64,000 nucleotides of DNA from Neonectria sp. B-13 (GCA_002682825.1 NOKP01000018.1:156827-220826); one strand, 5' to 3'. Counted from the stretch's first letter, positions 25,227-38,290 are shown. Translations and numbers: made by a program. Notes: generated from the sequence alone by a model not told the origin.

Positions 25227-25657
25227 AGCTAAATTACTTAACTAATTATCCCTTTTATATAAGATTATATAGACTTTAAACATAAGAATATTCTTAATTT
25301 TAATATTACTCTTATTACTAAAGTTATCTTATAATGTTTAAGAGTTTTACTAATATCTTTTAGGTTTATAGTAAGATCTTTCTCCTTTTAGCTCCTTTAT
25401 AAGCTCTACTTTCTAGTCTTATAATTCCTTTAATCTTTTAAGTTGAATAATTTAGGCTCTATTAATAGCTTCTTATTACTCTAAGGTTTTATCTAGGTTA
25501 TTTAAAGGTATTATTCTAGATTCTTTTACTTTAATATCTTTAAGAGTATAAGGAATTCCCTTAATAACTATATCTAAGGATATAGCCATTTTCTAAGACT
25601 ATAAGGACTTTATAGATACTATCTCTCCTTAAGTAACTAATAGAGAAGCTTTAGAAT

Positions 25658-25847
25658 TATAATAGGAGTACCTTTAGGATATATAGTTAAGTAAGATAGA
25701 TAGATTTAAAGTAAAAGTAGTATTCTTATTAGTATATAAGCTAAAGCTTACTCTTTAATTCTAAAAAGAGGTAAGCATTTAAGTAAGAAGATATAGCTAT
25801 AATATATAGACTATATAACTAAAGTACTAAAGGCTAGTACTATAATA
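25658..25847 (-). repeat. G2 copy 2, right LTR (5' LTR)
   Basis: A 190-bp partner of 16006-16195, starting TATAATAGGAGTACC and ending CTAGTACTATAATA. Confidence 0.85.
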
Positions 25848-25952
25848 TTCCTCTACTTTAATATTTTTAAAAGTATAAGGAATTCCTTTAATAACTATAT
25901 CTAGGGATATAACTATTTTCTAGAATTATAAGAACTTTATAGGTATTATCTC
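25848..25952. repeat. duplicated G2 internal fragment outside its LTR
   Basis: About 100 bases (CTCTACTTTAATATTTTTAAAAGTATAAG onward in part) match 25530-25635, which is G2 sequence just inside the same LTR. It therefore repeats 5' internal sequence beyond the LTR. This explains the absence of a target duplication for G2 copy 2. Element X8 starts at its right end. Confidence 0.65.
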
Positions 25953-26379
25953 TACTATTAAAACTACTATTTGAACTACTATTTCTACTTATCTATAATT
26001 ATACTAAATTATATATTTCCTTTACTTAAGCTTAATAGAGGAATAGATCTTTGGATTTTAAACCTAATTATTAACTTTTACTCCCTCTAGCTTCTAACTC
26101 CTTCTACTAAATCTCTCTATACTTTATAGCTAATATTAAAGATAACTATAAGATTCTCTTAGTTTCTAATGTATTACTCCTTTAGCTATAGATTAATTAG
26201 AATAATATTATCTATTAACTATATAATCTATAAGGTAGAGATAGGGTTATATAGCTTCTTAAGGAACTCTTTCTCTATAGTAGTAATATTACTATTCCTT
26301 TCTAGCTTTAAAGCTAGTCTCTTTAGAAAGAATTATTCTATTATAATCTATTAGGCTATTATTATATTAAGTTAGATTC

Positions 26380-26575
26380 TATAAGAGGATGGACTTATAT
26401 GGCCAACCTTAGAGTAAAGCTACTATAGCTACTATAGCTAGGGGCCTAGCCCTACAAGGACTATATAGAGTCCTTAGTAAGTAATCTCTAACTGCTTACT
26501 AAGTTAAAGTCTTACAATATATTAATACCTACCCTTCAAGCCTAATATCTTACCCTAGTTGAATTAACCTTTATA
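26380..26575 (+). repeat. Gypsy-A 5' LTR
   Basis: 196 bp from TATAAGAGGATGGAC to AACCTTTATA. The TA...TA ends are probably TG...CA after RIP. Confidence 0.9.
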
Positions 26576-28889
26576 ATTCTTTAACTTCTATACCTACTTA
26601 GATAACTAGTATAAATATTATAGCAATAAAGAATCTATAACTAACTTTAGCATAGATAATATAACTGCTGACTACTCCCTGACTGGTAGAAAATCCCTTA
26701 TAGGGGGAATCAATAATCAAGGAAGTAATACAAGCTATAGTCCCAAAGGAGCCAGAATAAGATACCCTTCAATCAGTAGAATAACTAATTATAGAAAAAA
26801 TGATGAATAACTAGGAGGTACTATCCCTAGCTGTATCAGTAGAAGCCATAGGAATCTACCCCTTTTTAGAGAGTCCTATACTATTAAAAGCTATAGATTA
26901 CTATCTATCTAGGAGTAAGACCCTTAATATCTATAATAATAGCTTTTAATATTAGAATTAGTCCTTAATGTACAATAAGTACTAAGACTGTTTAGACATT
27001 CTATAACTATATAAAGAATGCTTAGAATCTTAATAACTATACTAAAAGGTATTATAAGGGTTAAATAACTATAGTCAATAGTAACTATACAGAGAACATT
27101 TAGAATCCTATCTATAATAAAGCTAAAACTAAAAGGAATCTAAACTATAAGTAGTTATTAGGATATTTATACAGTAAATAGCTTAGTAGATAGAATTCAT
27201 AAGATAATTTACTAAATAACTAATAACTATTATACTTAAAAGGGACTAGAATAAACCTTCTATATATAATTATTAACTCCTATAGGATAATACTATAGGA
27301 GTCTAGGTTAATAACTAGATCTATATGATTAAAGCAAAGAATAGCCTTTAAGTAGGCTACTTAAATGCTTAGAAGATTAAATAGTCTATAATAAAGTTTA
27401 GCTATCTACTATAAATATAATAGTACAACTATATAGAGAACCTTATAGAACCTTCTTAGAATGATTTTCTTAACTTTATCTATAAAAGATATATAGACTT
27501 ATTACTATAAGACTAATAATTATATAATAAACTATTAGAGCTCTAATAGGGCAATAACTAATTACTAATAAGCTATTTTAGTACCTAGCTTATTATATAT
27601 ACTTTACTAGGAATAGAAGATTAAGAAAACTAACCTAACCTAATATACTAATACTACTATAGCCTAAAGAAACCCTTCTATAAAGAGATAGACTATCTAA
27701 AGGTAGACCTTATTAACCCTTAAGATATAATAAATAAGACTAAGAGATTATAGCTATATATATACTATAATAGTAAACCTATATAGAATAATAGCTATAA
27801 GTATAGCATCTTACACAAGGAATAAGAAGGACCTAGAAAGGTAATATTAAACCATTAGGGCTAAGATAGATAGTTTAGATACTATAGCTCCTTATTAAAC
27901 AGAAATAGCTTATAAAGCCCTAGGCTATTATACCCTAGGAATACTTCTACTATCTAAAGACCATAAGATTACTAAATATACAATAGAAGTCCCCTACCTA
28001 GCATTAAGTATTATAACTATAATAAAATAGGATATATATTCATAGACTATAAGCTCCCTTAATGGTTATAGAGCTAAGATACTAAAGAAAGCTACCCTAA
28101 GAAGAAAGTTTAGATATAATTAATTAATAGCTATATTAAGGATATAGACTTATTAGGAAATAAATAGATACTAAAGTTACCTCTAAAACCCTAGTACTAA
28201 AGCTAAGGATAATACCTATTAGATAGATTATCTAAGGCTAAGTAATTATCCTTTAAATGTACAAAGAGTAAATAGTCTAAGTAGATATAGATACTTATAC
28301 TTAGGTTAATATTATTAGTATAAGGCTAATCAAAGAATTAGGCCTTAAAGTGCTAAAAGACTAGAAAGCATTAAGCCTTACTAGCTTTAATAGAACTACT
28401 ACCCCTACATTATAAGTCTACTGATTGATATTCTTCTTGATTAATTCCTAGGGATACCCCTAAAAAATCTAATGACTATTCACTAAAGTACAATGCTCTA
28501 CTAGGACTAGTAATCTCCTCTTATCATTAGACTTAATAAGTAAGAAAGGCATACTAATTAATACTTATATATATTCATAGAGCTATAAGCTAATTACTCT
28601 AGTAAATCTAAAGACCTTTATAAAAGAGTTAATTAAGAATAGTAAAAAAGCTTTTATAATATATATTCATAGTATACTATTATTAGATAAGTAGTTAATA
28701 GGTATACTAAATAAGAATATAAGGAATAGACTAAGAACTCTTCCCCTAAAGCTTAAAGAGATAAGTAGTACCTTTAGTAAGCTAGTAGCTAAAAACTTCC
28801 TAGTTCTAAAGAGAATAGAGTATACTATTAACCTTTAGGAAGAAAAAAAACCCTTATATAGACTATTATATCCTATTAATAGGAAATAA

Positions 28890-29400
28890 GATAAGATCCT
28901 AAGAGAATACATTAAAGAGTACCTTTAAAGTAGTTAAATAGAATAATCCATTAGTAAGGCTAAAGCCTTAATACTCTTTATCCCTAAGAAGGATAGTACA
29001 CTAAGGCTATACATAGACTATTAAAGTCTTAATATAATTATAATTAAGAATTATTACCCCTTACTATTGATTAAGAACCTATTAAACTACCTTATAGAAG
29101 CTAAGTAGATTATAAAGATTAACCTCTAAAATACCTACTACTAAATCCACATTAAGCCTAGTAATTACTAGAAGACTATATTCTAAATATACTATAAGCA
29201 TTTTCAGTATATAATTATACCATTCAGATTAACTAATACTTTAATAACATTCTAAGTATATATCCACTAAGCACTCACTAGACTACTAAATACAACCTAT
29301 ATTATATACCTAGATAATATTATAATCTATTCCTAAGATAGAAACTAATATACTAAGAATATAAAAAAAGTCCTTTAAAGACTATAGAGTTTCTAACTAT
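28890..29400 (+). pseudogene. Gypsy-A reverse transcriptase, RIP-broken
   Basis: The plus-strand frame reads LFIPKKDSTLRLYIDY, then LNIIIIKNYYPL, IEAK..IKINL, IIPFRLTNTLITF, and YLDNIIIYS at 29307-29333. These are the ordered motifs of Ty3/Gypsy reverse transcriptase, where the family has FVKKKDGTLR, RYPLPL, KLDL, MPFGLTN and YLDDILIYS. The second catalytic Asp is Asn (GAT to AAT). It is inactive. Confidence 0.92.
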
Positions 29401-30699
29401 ATACTAAGCTATCTAAGTATACATTTTATTAACAAAAGGTTAAATTCCTTAGGTATATTATTACCTAAGAAAGGATTAAGATAAACTTAGAGAGAGTTTA
29501 AATAGTTATTAAATAGCTAATACCTAAGAACTTTAAGAATATTTAAGTTATTTTAGGATTCTACAATTTCTATTAGAAGTTTATACTTAAGTACTCTAAG
29601 ATCATAAAGCCACTTACTATAATACTAAAAGGCAATTAGAAAGATTATAAGATAGGTAAATTCTATTAGATAAAGGAATAGAATAAAGCTTTTTAAGAAC
29701 TAAAGGATACCTTCTACTCTATAATCATTCTTTAATACTAGAATTTAGAACTCTACTTAAAGATTAAGACTAATACTTTAGCTAAGGTAGTATTAAGTAT
29801 TCTATCTTAACTAATAGATAGACAGTAGAGACCTATTGCCTACTAGTTATAGAAGCTCTTAGAAATAGAATAGCACTAGGCTATAGGCTAGTAGGAACTA
29901 TTAGCTATTATTAAGAGCTTAGAGTACTAAAGTTACTATCTTTTAGGACTAAGTAAGAAATTCATACTATTAATAGACTATATAGCCTTAATAAGCATAG
30001 TCTAAGCCTTTACATAGAACCTTTAGAGAAGGCTTACTAGATAGATATACTAATTAGCCTCTTTCGATTTTAAAATATAGTATTAATCAAGAGCTATCAA
30101 TCCAGCCAATAAGCTATTAAGATATCTAGATTATATAGTAGAAGAAATAGTATATAAGGATATACTCTCTATATTAGCTAAGAAACTTAACCTAATTAAG
30201 GTACTAGTACTAGAAGTCTACTAAATGATTAAGGACTTACTAGATAAGAATAAGACTACTAAAGCATTTATATAGGCTATAAAAGTAAACTTAATAGGCA
30301 AAAAGCCCTAAGAAGACTTTTCCCTTCTTAGTTAGCCCTAGACTAATGGACCCTCTAATATAATATTAGACCTAGTATTCATTTCTATAGTTACTATGTA
30401 CATTAGATAGGCTATAAGTATAACTATTGAATGATTAGAAACTGCTTAATAAGAGCTAGCCTTTTTATAATACTATAAGGACTTGATTAAAGCTGGGGTT
30501 ATTGTTCTAGAGTGATATATCCTATGCTCTATTATAAAAGAACTTATAGAGAGTAAAATAGCATTTCTCTTATAATTATTCTATAAGTTGGAAGACCTAG
30601 TCTAAGGACTATAGACTAAAGATTAGTTCTATTAATAATAGTTAATAAAGGTTTAGAAAGTAGCTAAGAACTAGGGATATTACTACTATAATACATAAG

Positions 30700-31330
30700 G
30701 TACTTTTTTCTTTAAAGGAAGATTAGTAATCTTAGACTAATATACAATAAGATAAGAGATCCTTTATTAATATTATAATAATCTATAGTTAGAATATATA
30801 GGAATTACTAAGACTTTAGAGCTTATTATATATAAGTTCTACTAGAACTAGATTTCTAAGGATATAAAGAATTATACCTAGAAGTATTAGTAATACTAGG
30901 GTATATATATATTAAGGTATAAACCTTATAGGCAATTGTAATTACTACTATTACTAGTATACTTATTCTAAGAAATTAGCTTAGACTTTATTATAGGCTT
31001 ACTAGATAGTACTTAAATAGATAATAAGGAATATAATATAATCTTTATTATTATCTATTGTATAATAAAGTATATAATATTCCTTCTAATAAAGAAGATA
31101 CTTAATATAGTATAGATAGTATAAATCTTATATAAATATATAGAATATAAGTTTAAAGTATTAGAAGGTATTATAAATAATTAAGATAAGCTCTTTATTA
31201 GCTAATTCTAGAAGGACCTAATAAAAGAAAGAATAATCTATTGCTAACTATCTATTATATATTACCTATAGATAGATAAATAAATAGAAAGAATAAACTA
31301 AGTACTAAAGAAGTACCTTTAACTATATAC
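30700..31330 (+). pseudogene. Gypsy-A integrase, RIP-broken
   Basis: The plus-strand frame reads GITKTLELI (family GI.KTLE.), RYKPYRQL, EISLDFIIGLLDS with the first catalytic Asp, IIKYIIFLLI, a VLEGIINN.DKLFIS segment at the second Asp, and a degraded QTERIN-like end. Stops replace Gln and Trp. A diverged copy of this segment lies at 796-1446. Confidence 0.88.
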
Positions 31331-33986
31331 TAAAAACTCTCTATAATAATAAGCTATATAACTACTAGAAGTAGAATTTATATATAATAATAGTACTTAT
31401 AGTACTATTAGGGTATTATTAATATAAGCTTTATATAGATATTACCTTAGACTAATAGAGTATATACTAGAATATATAAAGTTAAAGGTATAAAGAGTAT
31501 AAGAATATATTATAACCCTTTAGTAAGTATGTACTAAAGCCTTAAAATATTAATAGAAAGTAATAGAATCTTAAGTAAAATACTATAACTAATAATATAA
31601 GCCCTAAGAATACTATAAAGGGTAAATTATAGAACTATTAATAAGAAACTTCTACTTTAAATACTAAAAGCTAGCTCTTAAATTCATTAAGGTAGCTATT
31701 ATAGAAAGAATAGGAAAATAGGCCTATTATATATACCTCCTAAAGTAATACTAAAGGATATATAATATATTTTCTATTATTCTTTTAGAGCTATAGTTAA
31801 ATAATAACTAAATAGTAACTAAAGGCTTACTAATCTTACTAAAGCTTAAAGAGAAGAAGGATAAATAGGAAGTAAAGGATATTATAAGCTATAAAGAGGA
31901 AGTAGAATAAAATTTCTATTAAGTTAAATAGATAGGCTAACTAATAGAATATAATACCTAGGAGCTAGAATAATACTTAGAAAATACCTTAAAGATCCTT
32001 TAATAATATTATAAGTAATAAAGATAGATATATAGAAAGTAGAATAATAAGTAAATCTATTATTATTAGTACTAAAGGTGCAATAAGGGATTATTATCTT
32101 AATGCTATCTTACTAAAAACCTTATACCTATCTAAAGACTAAGCTCTCTTACTAGCTCTAAAACCTATATTAAACTATTACTATAAAGAGTCTAAAAATA
32201 ATATAAAATCCCTTATAAGAACCTAGAAAATACATAAGTCTTAAATAGTAAAAGACTTAGAATTATTATTAGTAGAATAACTAAGACTATCTTAGTAAGT
32301 ACTTAGAAAATACTAGATAAGACTAATATAAGTATAGTATTATAAAGAACTAGAAGTCTATACTAAGGAATAGAAGGTCTTAACCTTCTTAGTCAAAGGA
32401 GAGAAAGTCTTATACTTAAAATTAGAGGCAAAATGGATAGAATTATATAGAAGGTCTACTAAAAGCTTATTAGTAGACTTAGAAAGAATAATAATCTTCT
32501 TAGCTATAGCCTTACCTTTTCCCTTATCCTTACTTTTATACTTTTTAGCCTACTAAAAAGACTTATATATAAAGGATAAGAACTCTTTGATTACTTCCTA
32601 AGAAGGAAGAATAGGATTATAAGAAGTAAAGGTTAGAAGAGATAGGTTAAAGGACTATATAAGTATTTTAATAATTAAGATATCTATATAATATAACATA
32701 AAGCTAGTACCTACTCTATAATAAGTAAAAGTACTTTTATAAAATAAGATAGGATAAAAAGAAGTAGATATATACTCCTTATATACTATATTAACTAAAG
32801 TAAAAGTACTAGTACTTATAGTTATAGGGTACTCCTTAAGGGTACTTTCCTTCTTAATAGAAGGATCCTTAATAGTCTTAGTGATTATAAGATAAATAAG
32901 TACTAACTATAGGCTATATATAATACTATTATTCTAAATGTAAAAAGATTAAGTAGCTTCTAAGAGCTATATAAGTTCATTAGAGCTAGTAGGTATAATA
33001 AGATAGTACTAAGAAAAGATTAGTAAAGGTTTATTAAATGTATAATAAGTAAATACTTACTTAAAGTTAAAAGTTAAGTATTATTATTTCCTATATTAAA
33101 GTAGTATCCTATATTTATAGAATAGTTATTATAGTAATATTATCTTACTACTTTTACTAAATAGTTATTAGATCTTTAAGGAATAATTAAATACTATATT
33201 AAGCAAAAGCAGCATTATATATAATACACTTTAGACATTAATAACCTAAGGCTAAAGGAGTAGGATTTTCTATTCCTATAGAATAAAAGCTTTTAGGATT
33301 ATCCTATAGGTACTCTAAGTATAAGATATTCTAATACTACTAAGTAGTACTAAGTAACTCTAAAGGGATCTACTAAAAGTTAATTAGTAAATATATAATA
33401 ACTATATATAGAATATACTATATTATATTTTTTATTAACTTACTTATAAACTATATACTAATTCTCTAAACTTCTAATAGAATAATAAAGAACTAAAGAA
33501 TTATATTTCTAAGTAAGGTAATAAAAATAGAGCATTTAATTAAGAAGTTATATAATAAATTCTATATTATTAGTTTAGTACTAACTTAGTACTTACCCTA
33601 TTTAAAGAAAAATAGATATTATAGTAATAATAGTAAGAGCTTAATAAATAGGCAAAGATAAGATAGAATCTAAAAAGGCTAAGAATAGAAGTACTAAGAT
33701 AGAATAAGGAAATAATAACAATAGAATATAGAATGCTTAAAGAACTATAAGCATTAATACAGAGGAAAGAAAGTAGTAGAATAATAAAAAGAAAAAACCT
33801 ATAAGGGAAATAAATAAGCTAAGTAAATAATACTAGACTATAGGTTAAAGCAGCCTTACTTTACTATTTACTAATAGTACACTAAATAGACTGCCTCTAC
33901 TATAACTATAGTAACTAAGACCCTATAATATACTAAGTTGTATAATAATAATAACTAAAGACTAGCCATTCAAAGAGGGGGATAAT
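31331..33986. other. Gypsy-A region between integrase and 3' LTR
   Basis: Up to about 32190 it matches the fragments at 10034-11647. Beyond that, about 1.8 kb has no recognisable domain. Near-open stretches occur on both strands because of AT bias, so an additional gene of the element cannot be confirmed or excluded. It is much longer than a usual Gypsy 3' untranslated region. Confidence 0.5.
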
Positions 33987-34182
33987 TATAAGAGGATAGA
34001 CCTATATAGCTAACCTTAGAGTAAAGCCACTATAGCTACTATAACTAAGGGCCTAGCCCCATAAGGACTATATAGAGTCCTTAATGAGTAATCTCTAACT
34101 ACTTACTAAGTTAAAGTCTTATAATATACTAATACCTACCCTTTAAGCCTAATATCTTACCTTAGTCAAACCAACCTTTATA
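33987..34182 (+). repeat. Gypsy-A 3' LTR
   Basis: A 196-bp partner of 26380-26575, preceded by the polypurine-like tract AAAGAGGGGGA and followed by the target duplication GATTC (34183-34187). Confidence 0.9.
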
Positions 34183-34785
34183 GATTCTATCTTATAATAA
34201 GATATTATAGCTAAAGACTACTAATTAAACTAATTTCTTAGGTTTAAAGCAATTGATTATAGGCTATTTTATATATCTTAGGCTAAACTTTTAAGTTATA
34301 ATTTATAGTATAGAAATAAGACTTAAATATTCTTTTAATTTAATATATAAGTTATATAAGAGCCTATATATATAGCTTAATAAAGGCTTATTAGGCTATA
34401 GTATAATTTGAATAGTAGTTATTTTATATAATTAGTAGTATAATTATTATATTATTTAGAAGGTTAAATAGAATGTAAAAAGGCTAGGCTTTTATCCTAA
34501 GGGGTTTTAGCCTTTTTTAAGGTCTAGCTTTTCTAAGATTTAGCTTTTCTAAGATCTAGCTTTTCTAAGATCTAGCTTTTCTAAGATCTAGCTTTTCTAG
34601 CTAATTAAAATAGTAAAACTTATACTTTAACTTTATAGTAGAAACTTTTATTTCTTTAAGTTATTATTACTTTAGGCTTAAGTATTAAGTCTATTATACT
34701 ATTGTTTTTTCTATTTTCTTTTATACTATTTAACCTTTAGTCTCTTCTCTAAGTATATATTACTAAGGACTATTATATCTAAATA

Positions 34786-35198
34786 AAGCTTAATATAATA
34801 ACTGTCTAATGGATTATAATAGAATAGCTCTTTTTAAAGAGGCTAGTTCTAAAGCTAAAAAGGAATAGTAATATTACTACTATAAAGAAAGAGTTTCTTA
34901 AGAAGCTATATAATTCTATTTATACTTTATAGATTATATAATTAATAAGTAATACTATACTAATTAACTTATAACTAAAGGAATAATACATTAGAAAGTA
35001 AGAGAATCTAATTATTTCTAATATTAGCTATAAAGCATAGAAGGATTTAGTAGAGAGAGTTTAGAAGAAGTAAAAGTTAATAATTAGGTTTAAAATCCAA
35101 AGATTTATTCATCTATTAAGCTTAAGCAAAGGAAATATATAATTTAATACAATTATAAATAAGTAGAAATAGTAGTTTAAATAGTAGTTTTAATAGTA
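34786..35198 (-). repeat. element X, minus-strand partial copy X9
   Basis: The 5' half of X in reverse orientation, ending TAGTTTTAATAGTA, placed directly against the end of X8. It stops at the AAGCTTAATATAAT region inside the unit, so it lacks the 3' half. Confidence 0.65.
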
Positions 35199-35925
35199 AT
35201 ATTAACTATTATATATTATTTATTTACTATTAAAACTATTATTTATATTATTATTTTAACCTATTTATAATTCTATTAAATTATATATTTTCTTTACTTA
35301 AGCTTAATAAGAGAATAGATCTTTAGACTTTAAACTTAATTATTAACTTTTACTCTTTTTAACTTCTTAGAACTCTTTCTATTAAATTTCTTTATACTTT
35401 ATAGTTAATATTAGAAATAACTATAATAAGATTCTCTTAGTTTCTAATATATTATTCCTTTAGCTATAAGTTAGTTAGAATAATATTATCTATTAATTAT
35501 ATAATTTATAAGATATAAATAGAATTATATAGTGTTTTAAGAAACTCTTTTTCTATAGTAATAATATTATTATTCTTTTTTAGTTTTAAAGCTAATCTCT
35601 TTAGAAAGAGCTATTCTATTATAATCTATTAAACTATTATTATATTAAGCTGAATTCTATCTTATAATAGAATATTATAATTAAAAACTATTAATTAGAT
35701 TAATTCTTTAGATTTAAAGTAATTAATTATAAGCTATTTTTATATACTTTAAGCTAGACTTTTAAGCTATAATTTATAGTATAAGAATAAGACTTAAATA
35801 TATTTTAACTTTATTATATAGATTATATAAAAGCTTATATATATAGTTTAATAAGAACTTATTAAACTATAGTATAATTTAAATAAGAGTAATTATTTTA
35901 TATAATTAATAATATAACTATTATA

Positions 35926-37949
35926 TTTATAGTAATTTTAGCCTTAGTTAATATTATCTAATAGATTAAGATAATACAATAGATAATATATAGTAATTAA
36001 TATAATAAGATACTATACCTAATACTATTAATCCTAATAACTTAAACATAATAAGCTTTCCTAGTAATATAGTTTATATTAATATTATATCTTAAGCCTA
36101 TTTTTACAACCTATTTAAATCCCTTTCTTTAACCTTAATATCTAATTTATAAAAAGCTTATCTTAAACTATAATATCTATAAATAACTTAATTATCTCTT
36201 ATTAAGCTAATAAGTCTAATTAGTCTTTTTCCCTTTTTCTCAATATACTATTTAGATATAATAGTCCTTAATAGTATATACTTAAAGAAGAAGCTAAAGG
36301 TTAAATAGTATAAAAGAAAATAGAAAAAATAATAATATAATAAGCTTAATACTTAAGCCTAAAGTAATAATAACTTAAGGAAATAAAAGTTTCTACTATA
36401 AAGTTAAGATATAAGTTTTACTGCTCTAATTAGCTAGAAAAGCTAGATCTTAGAAAAGCTAGATCTTAGAAAAGCTAAATCTTAGAAAAGCTAGACCTTA
36501 GAAAAGGCTAAAACTTCTTAGAATAAAAGCTTAACTTATAAGGCTTTTTATATTCTATTTAACCTTTTAAATAATATAATAATTATATTATTAATTATAT
36601 AAGATAACTATTATTTGAATTGTATTATAGCTTAGTAAGCTCTTACTAAGCTATATATATAAGCTCTTATATAATCTATATATTAAATTAAAAGAATATC
36701 TAAGCCTTATTTCTATACTATAAATTATAGCTTAAAAGTCTAGCCTAAAGTATATAAAATAGCTTATAATTAATTACTTTAAACTTAAGAAATTAATCTA
36801 ATTAATAGTCTTTAATTATAATATTTTATTATAAGATAGAATCTAACTTAATATAATAATAGTCTAGTAGATTATAATAGAATAGCTCTTTCTAAAGAGA
36901 CTAGCTCTAAAGCTAGAAAGGAATAGTAATATTATTACTATAGAGAAAGAGTTCCTTAAGAAGCTATACAATCTTATCTCTACCCTATGGATTATATAGT
37001 TAATAGATAATATTATTCTAATCAATCTATAGCTAAAGGAGTAATGCATTATAAACTAAGGGAATCCTACTATAGTTATTTCTAATATTAGCTATAAAGC
37101 TATATAGAGGGATTTGATAGAGGGAGTTAGAAGCTTGATAGTTATTCCTAGTGTTAGTAGATAGAGGGGGTAAAAGTTAATAATTAGGTTTAAAATCCAA
37201 AGATCTATCCTTCTATTAAGCTTAAGCAAAGGAAACATATGATTTAGTGCAATTATAGATAGGTAGAAATAGTAGTTTAAATAGTAGTTTTAATAGTACT
37301 TAATATACTATAATATAGTATAATATAATTATAATATATTCTACTATTACCTATTATATCTTATAATCTAATAGTAAAAAACAGAACTATAAAGTATATA
37401 AAATAGAATATTATTACTTTTTAAATAGAAAGATTAAGCTTACTAAGTATAAGCAATAGCTTTATTAGGCTAAAATCTATAATCTTAGTAGCTTTAAGTT
37501 TAACTATATAGTAGTTAGTACTATTTAAATAGTATATTTAGCTATATTTAATTACTATCTATTTCTAAATAATAAAGGTATTAAAATTAATAATATTAGC
37601 TTTATTAAAGAGGAAAAGGAGTTTCTTAAAAAGCTTACTAGAAGATTAAAAGCTAGATTATACTAGGATAAAGCTATTACTAACAAATTAACTAGAGATA
37701 AATATACCCTATAGTTCTAGGAGCTACTAGGGTGTATAAAGCTAGTGCAAATAGCTAGCTAATGTATTATAAAATCAGGGGGAAGGATTATATAAGGGTT
37801 AAGGAAAAACTTAGACTGGATAGAAAAGGTAGATAGGTTTAGGTTAGATATAAAGGTTAATAAAGAACTTTAAAACCAACTAGGCTTAAGACAAAGAAAT
37901 CAATATATAATATAGTAATTATTATATATTAGGTTCCCTTATAGAGGGA
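35926..37949 (+). mobile_element. element E, copy 3, split by X7
   Basis: Starts TTTATAGTAATTTTAGCC and ends GGTTCCCTTATAGAGGGA. It is flanked by 11-bp direct repeats TAACTATTATA (35915-35925 and 37950-37960) inside X10. X7 lies within it; without X7 and its duplication the unit is about 964 bp. The unrecognised protein-like stretch seen in copy 1 is repeated at about 37560-37740 with more stops. Confidence 0.72.
36249..37298 (-). mobile_element. element X, copy X7
   Basis: A 1050-bp minus-strand unit inserted in E3 between 10-bp repeats CTCAATATAC (36239-36248) and CTTAATATAC (37299-37308), which differ by one C/T. E1 near 8670 and E2 near 22190 show the uninterrupted site. It contains the 61-codon frame at 36864-37049 on the minus strand and about four 16-bp units. 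Confidence 0.78.
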
Positions 37950-37999
37950 TAACTATTATATTATATAAAAGATTAAATAAAATATAAAAAAGTAATCTA

Positions 38000-38290
38000 T
38001 AAAGGAGCATTTTAAAAGTTTTATCCCATGCTAAAGATACTATATCCCTTAATCCTTATTAAATACCTAAAAGTATAAGTAGTATTATATAATAATAGTA
38101 GGTTAAGCACTAAGTTCTCTATAGATTTAGAGGAGTTAGTAGTATTATACTACTAGCTAGAGTCTTTAGCTTACTATAAGCTTAGCAGTCTTAGTAAGTA
38201 GATAGAGAAATAAAGTACTTAATGTATTTAGCCTAGGGCTAGTACTATAATTGCTTTAGCATAGAATAGGACTTTTAAAATACTCTTCTA
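38000..38290. mobile_element. Tc1/mariner-like MITE, 291 bp
   Basis: It starts TAAAGGAGCATTTTAAAAGT and its right end is the inverse TAGAAGAGTATTTTAAAAGT (20 bp, 3 RIP-type mismatches). It lies between TA dinucleotides (37998-37999 and 38291-38292) in X10. Other X copies have the uninterrupted AATCTAGAAAG. TA duplication plus short inverted ends fits a Tc1/mariner-type non-autonomous element. The interior is non-coding. Confidence 0.75.

Larger units (their letters stand above)
16006..25847 (-). mobile_element. Ty3/Gypsy LTR retrotransposon G2, copy 2
   Basis: A second G2 copy on the minus strand with two 190-bp LTRs. It aligns with copy 1 throughout: integrase at about 18980-18580 and reverse transcriptase at about 21100-20000. 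Three insertions enlarge it: E2 (21525-22516), X6 (22680-23668) and hAT D (24546-25226). The flanks do not form a target duplication (TATAT left, TTCCT right). The right flank repeats internal G2 sequence, so this end has been rearranged. All frames are broken. Confidence 0.85.
26380..34182 (+). mobile_element. complete Ty3/Gypsy element Gypsy-A, RIP-killed
   Basis: A 7803-bp plus-strand element with two 196-bp LTRs and a perfect 5-bp target duplication GATTC (26375-26379 and 34183-34187) inside X8. A purine-rich tract, CAAAGAGGGGGA, sits just before the 3' LTR. In order come gag-like sequence, an aspartic-protease-like stretch (about 28280-28600), reverse transcriptase (28890-29400), RNase H (29680-30060) and integrase (30700-31330). 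About 1.8 kb more precedes the 3' LTR. Stops are TAA/TAG throughout. The order protease-RT-RNase H-integrase defines Ty3/Gypsy. Confidence 0.92.
25953..34785 (+). mobile_element. element X, copy X8, split by Gypsy-A
   Basis: The left part is 25953-26379 and the right part 34183-34785; together they form one X unit. The break is a complete Gypsy-A element with 5-bp duplication GATTC. Uninterrupted X copies (for example around 40255) show a single GATTCTATCTTATAAT at this place. The right part has about five 16-bp tandem units near 34510-34595. The left part contains the 61-codon frame at 26169-26354. Confidence 0.8.
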
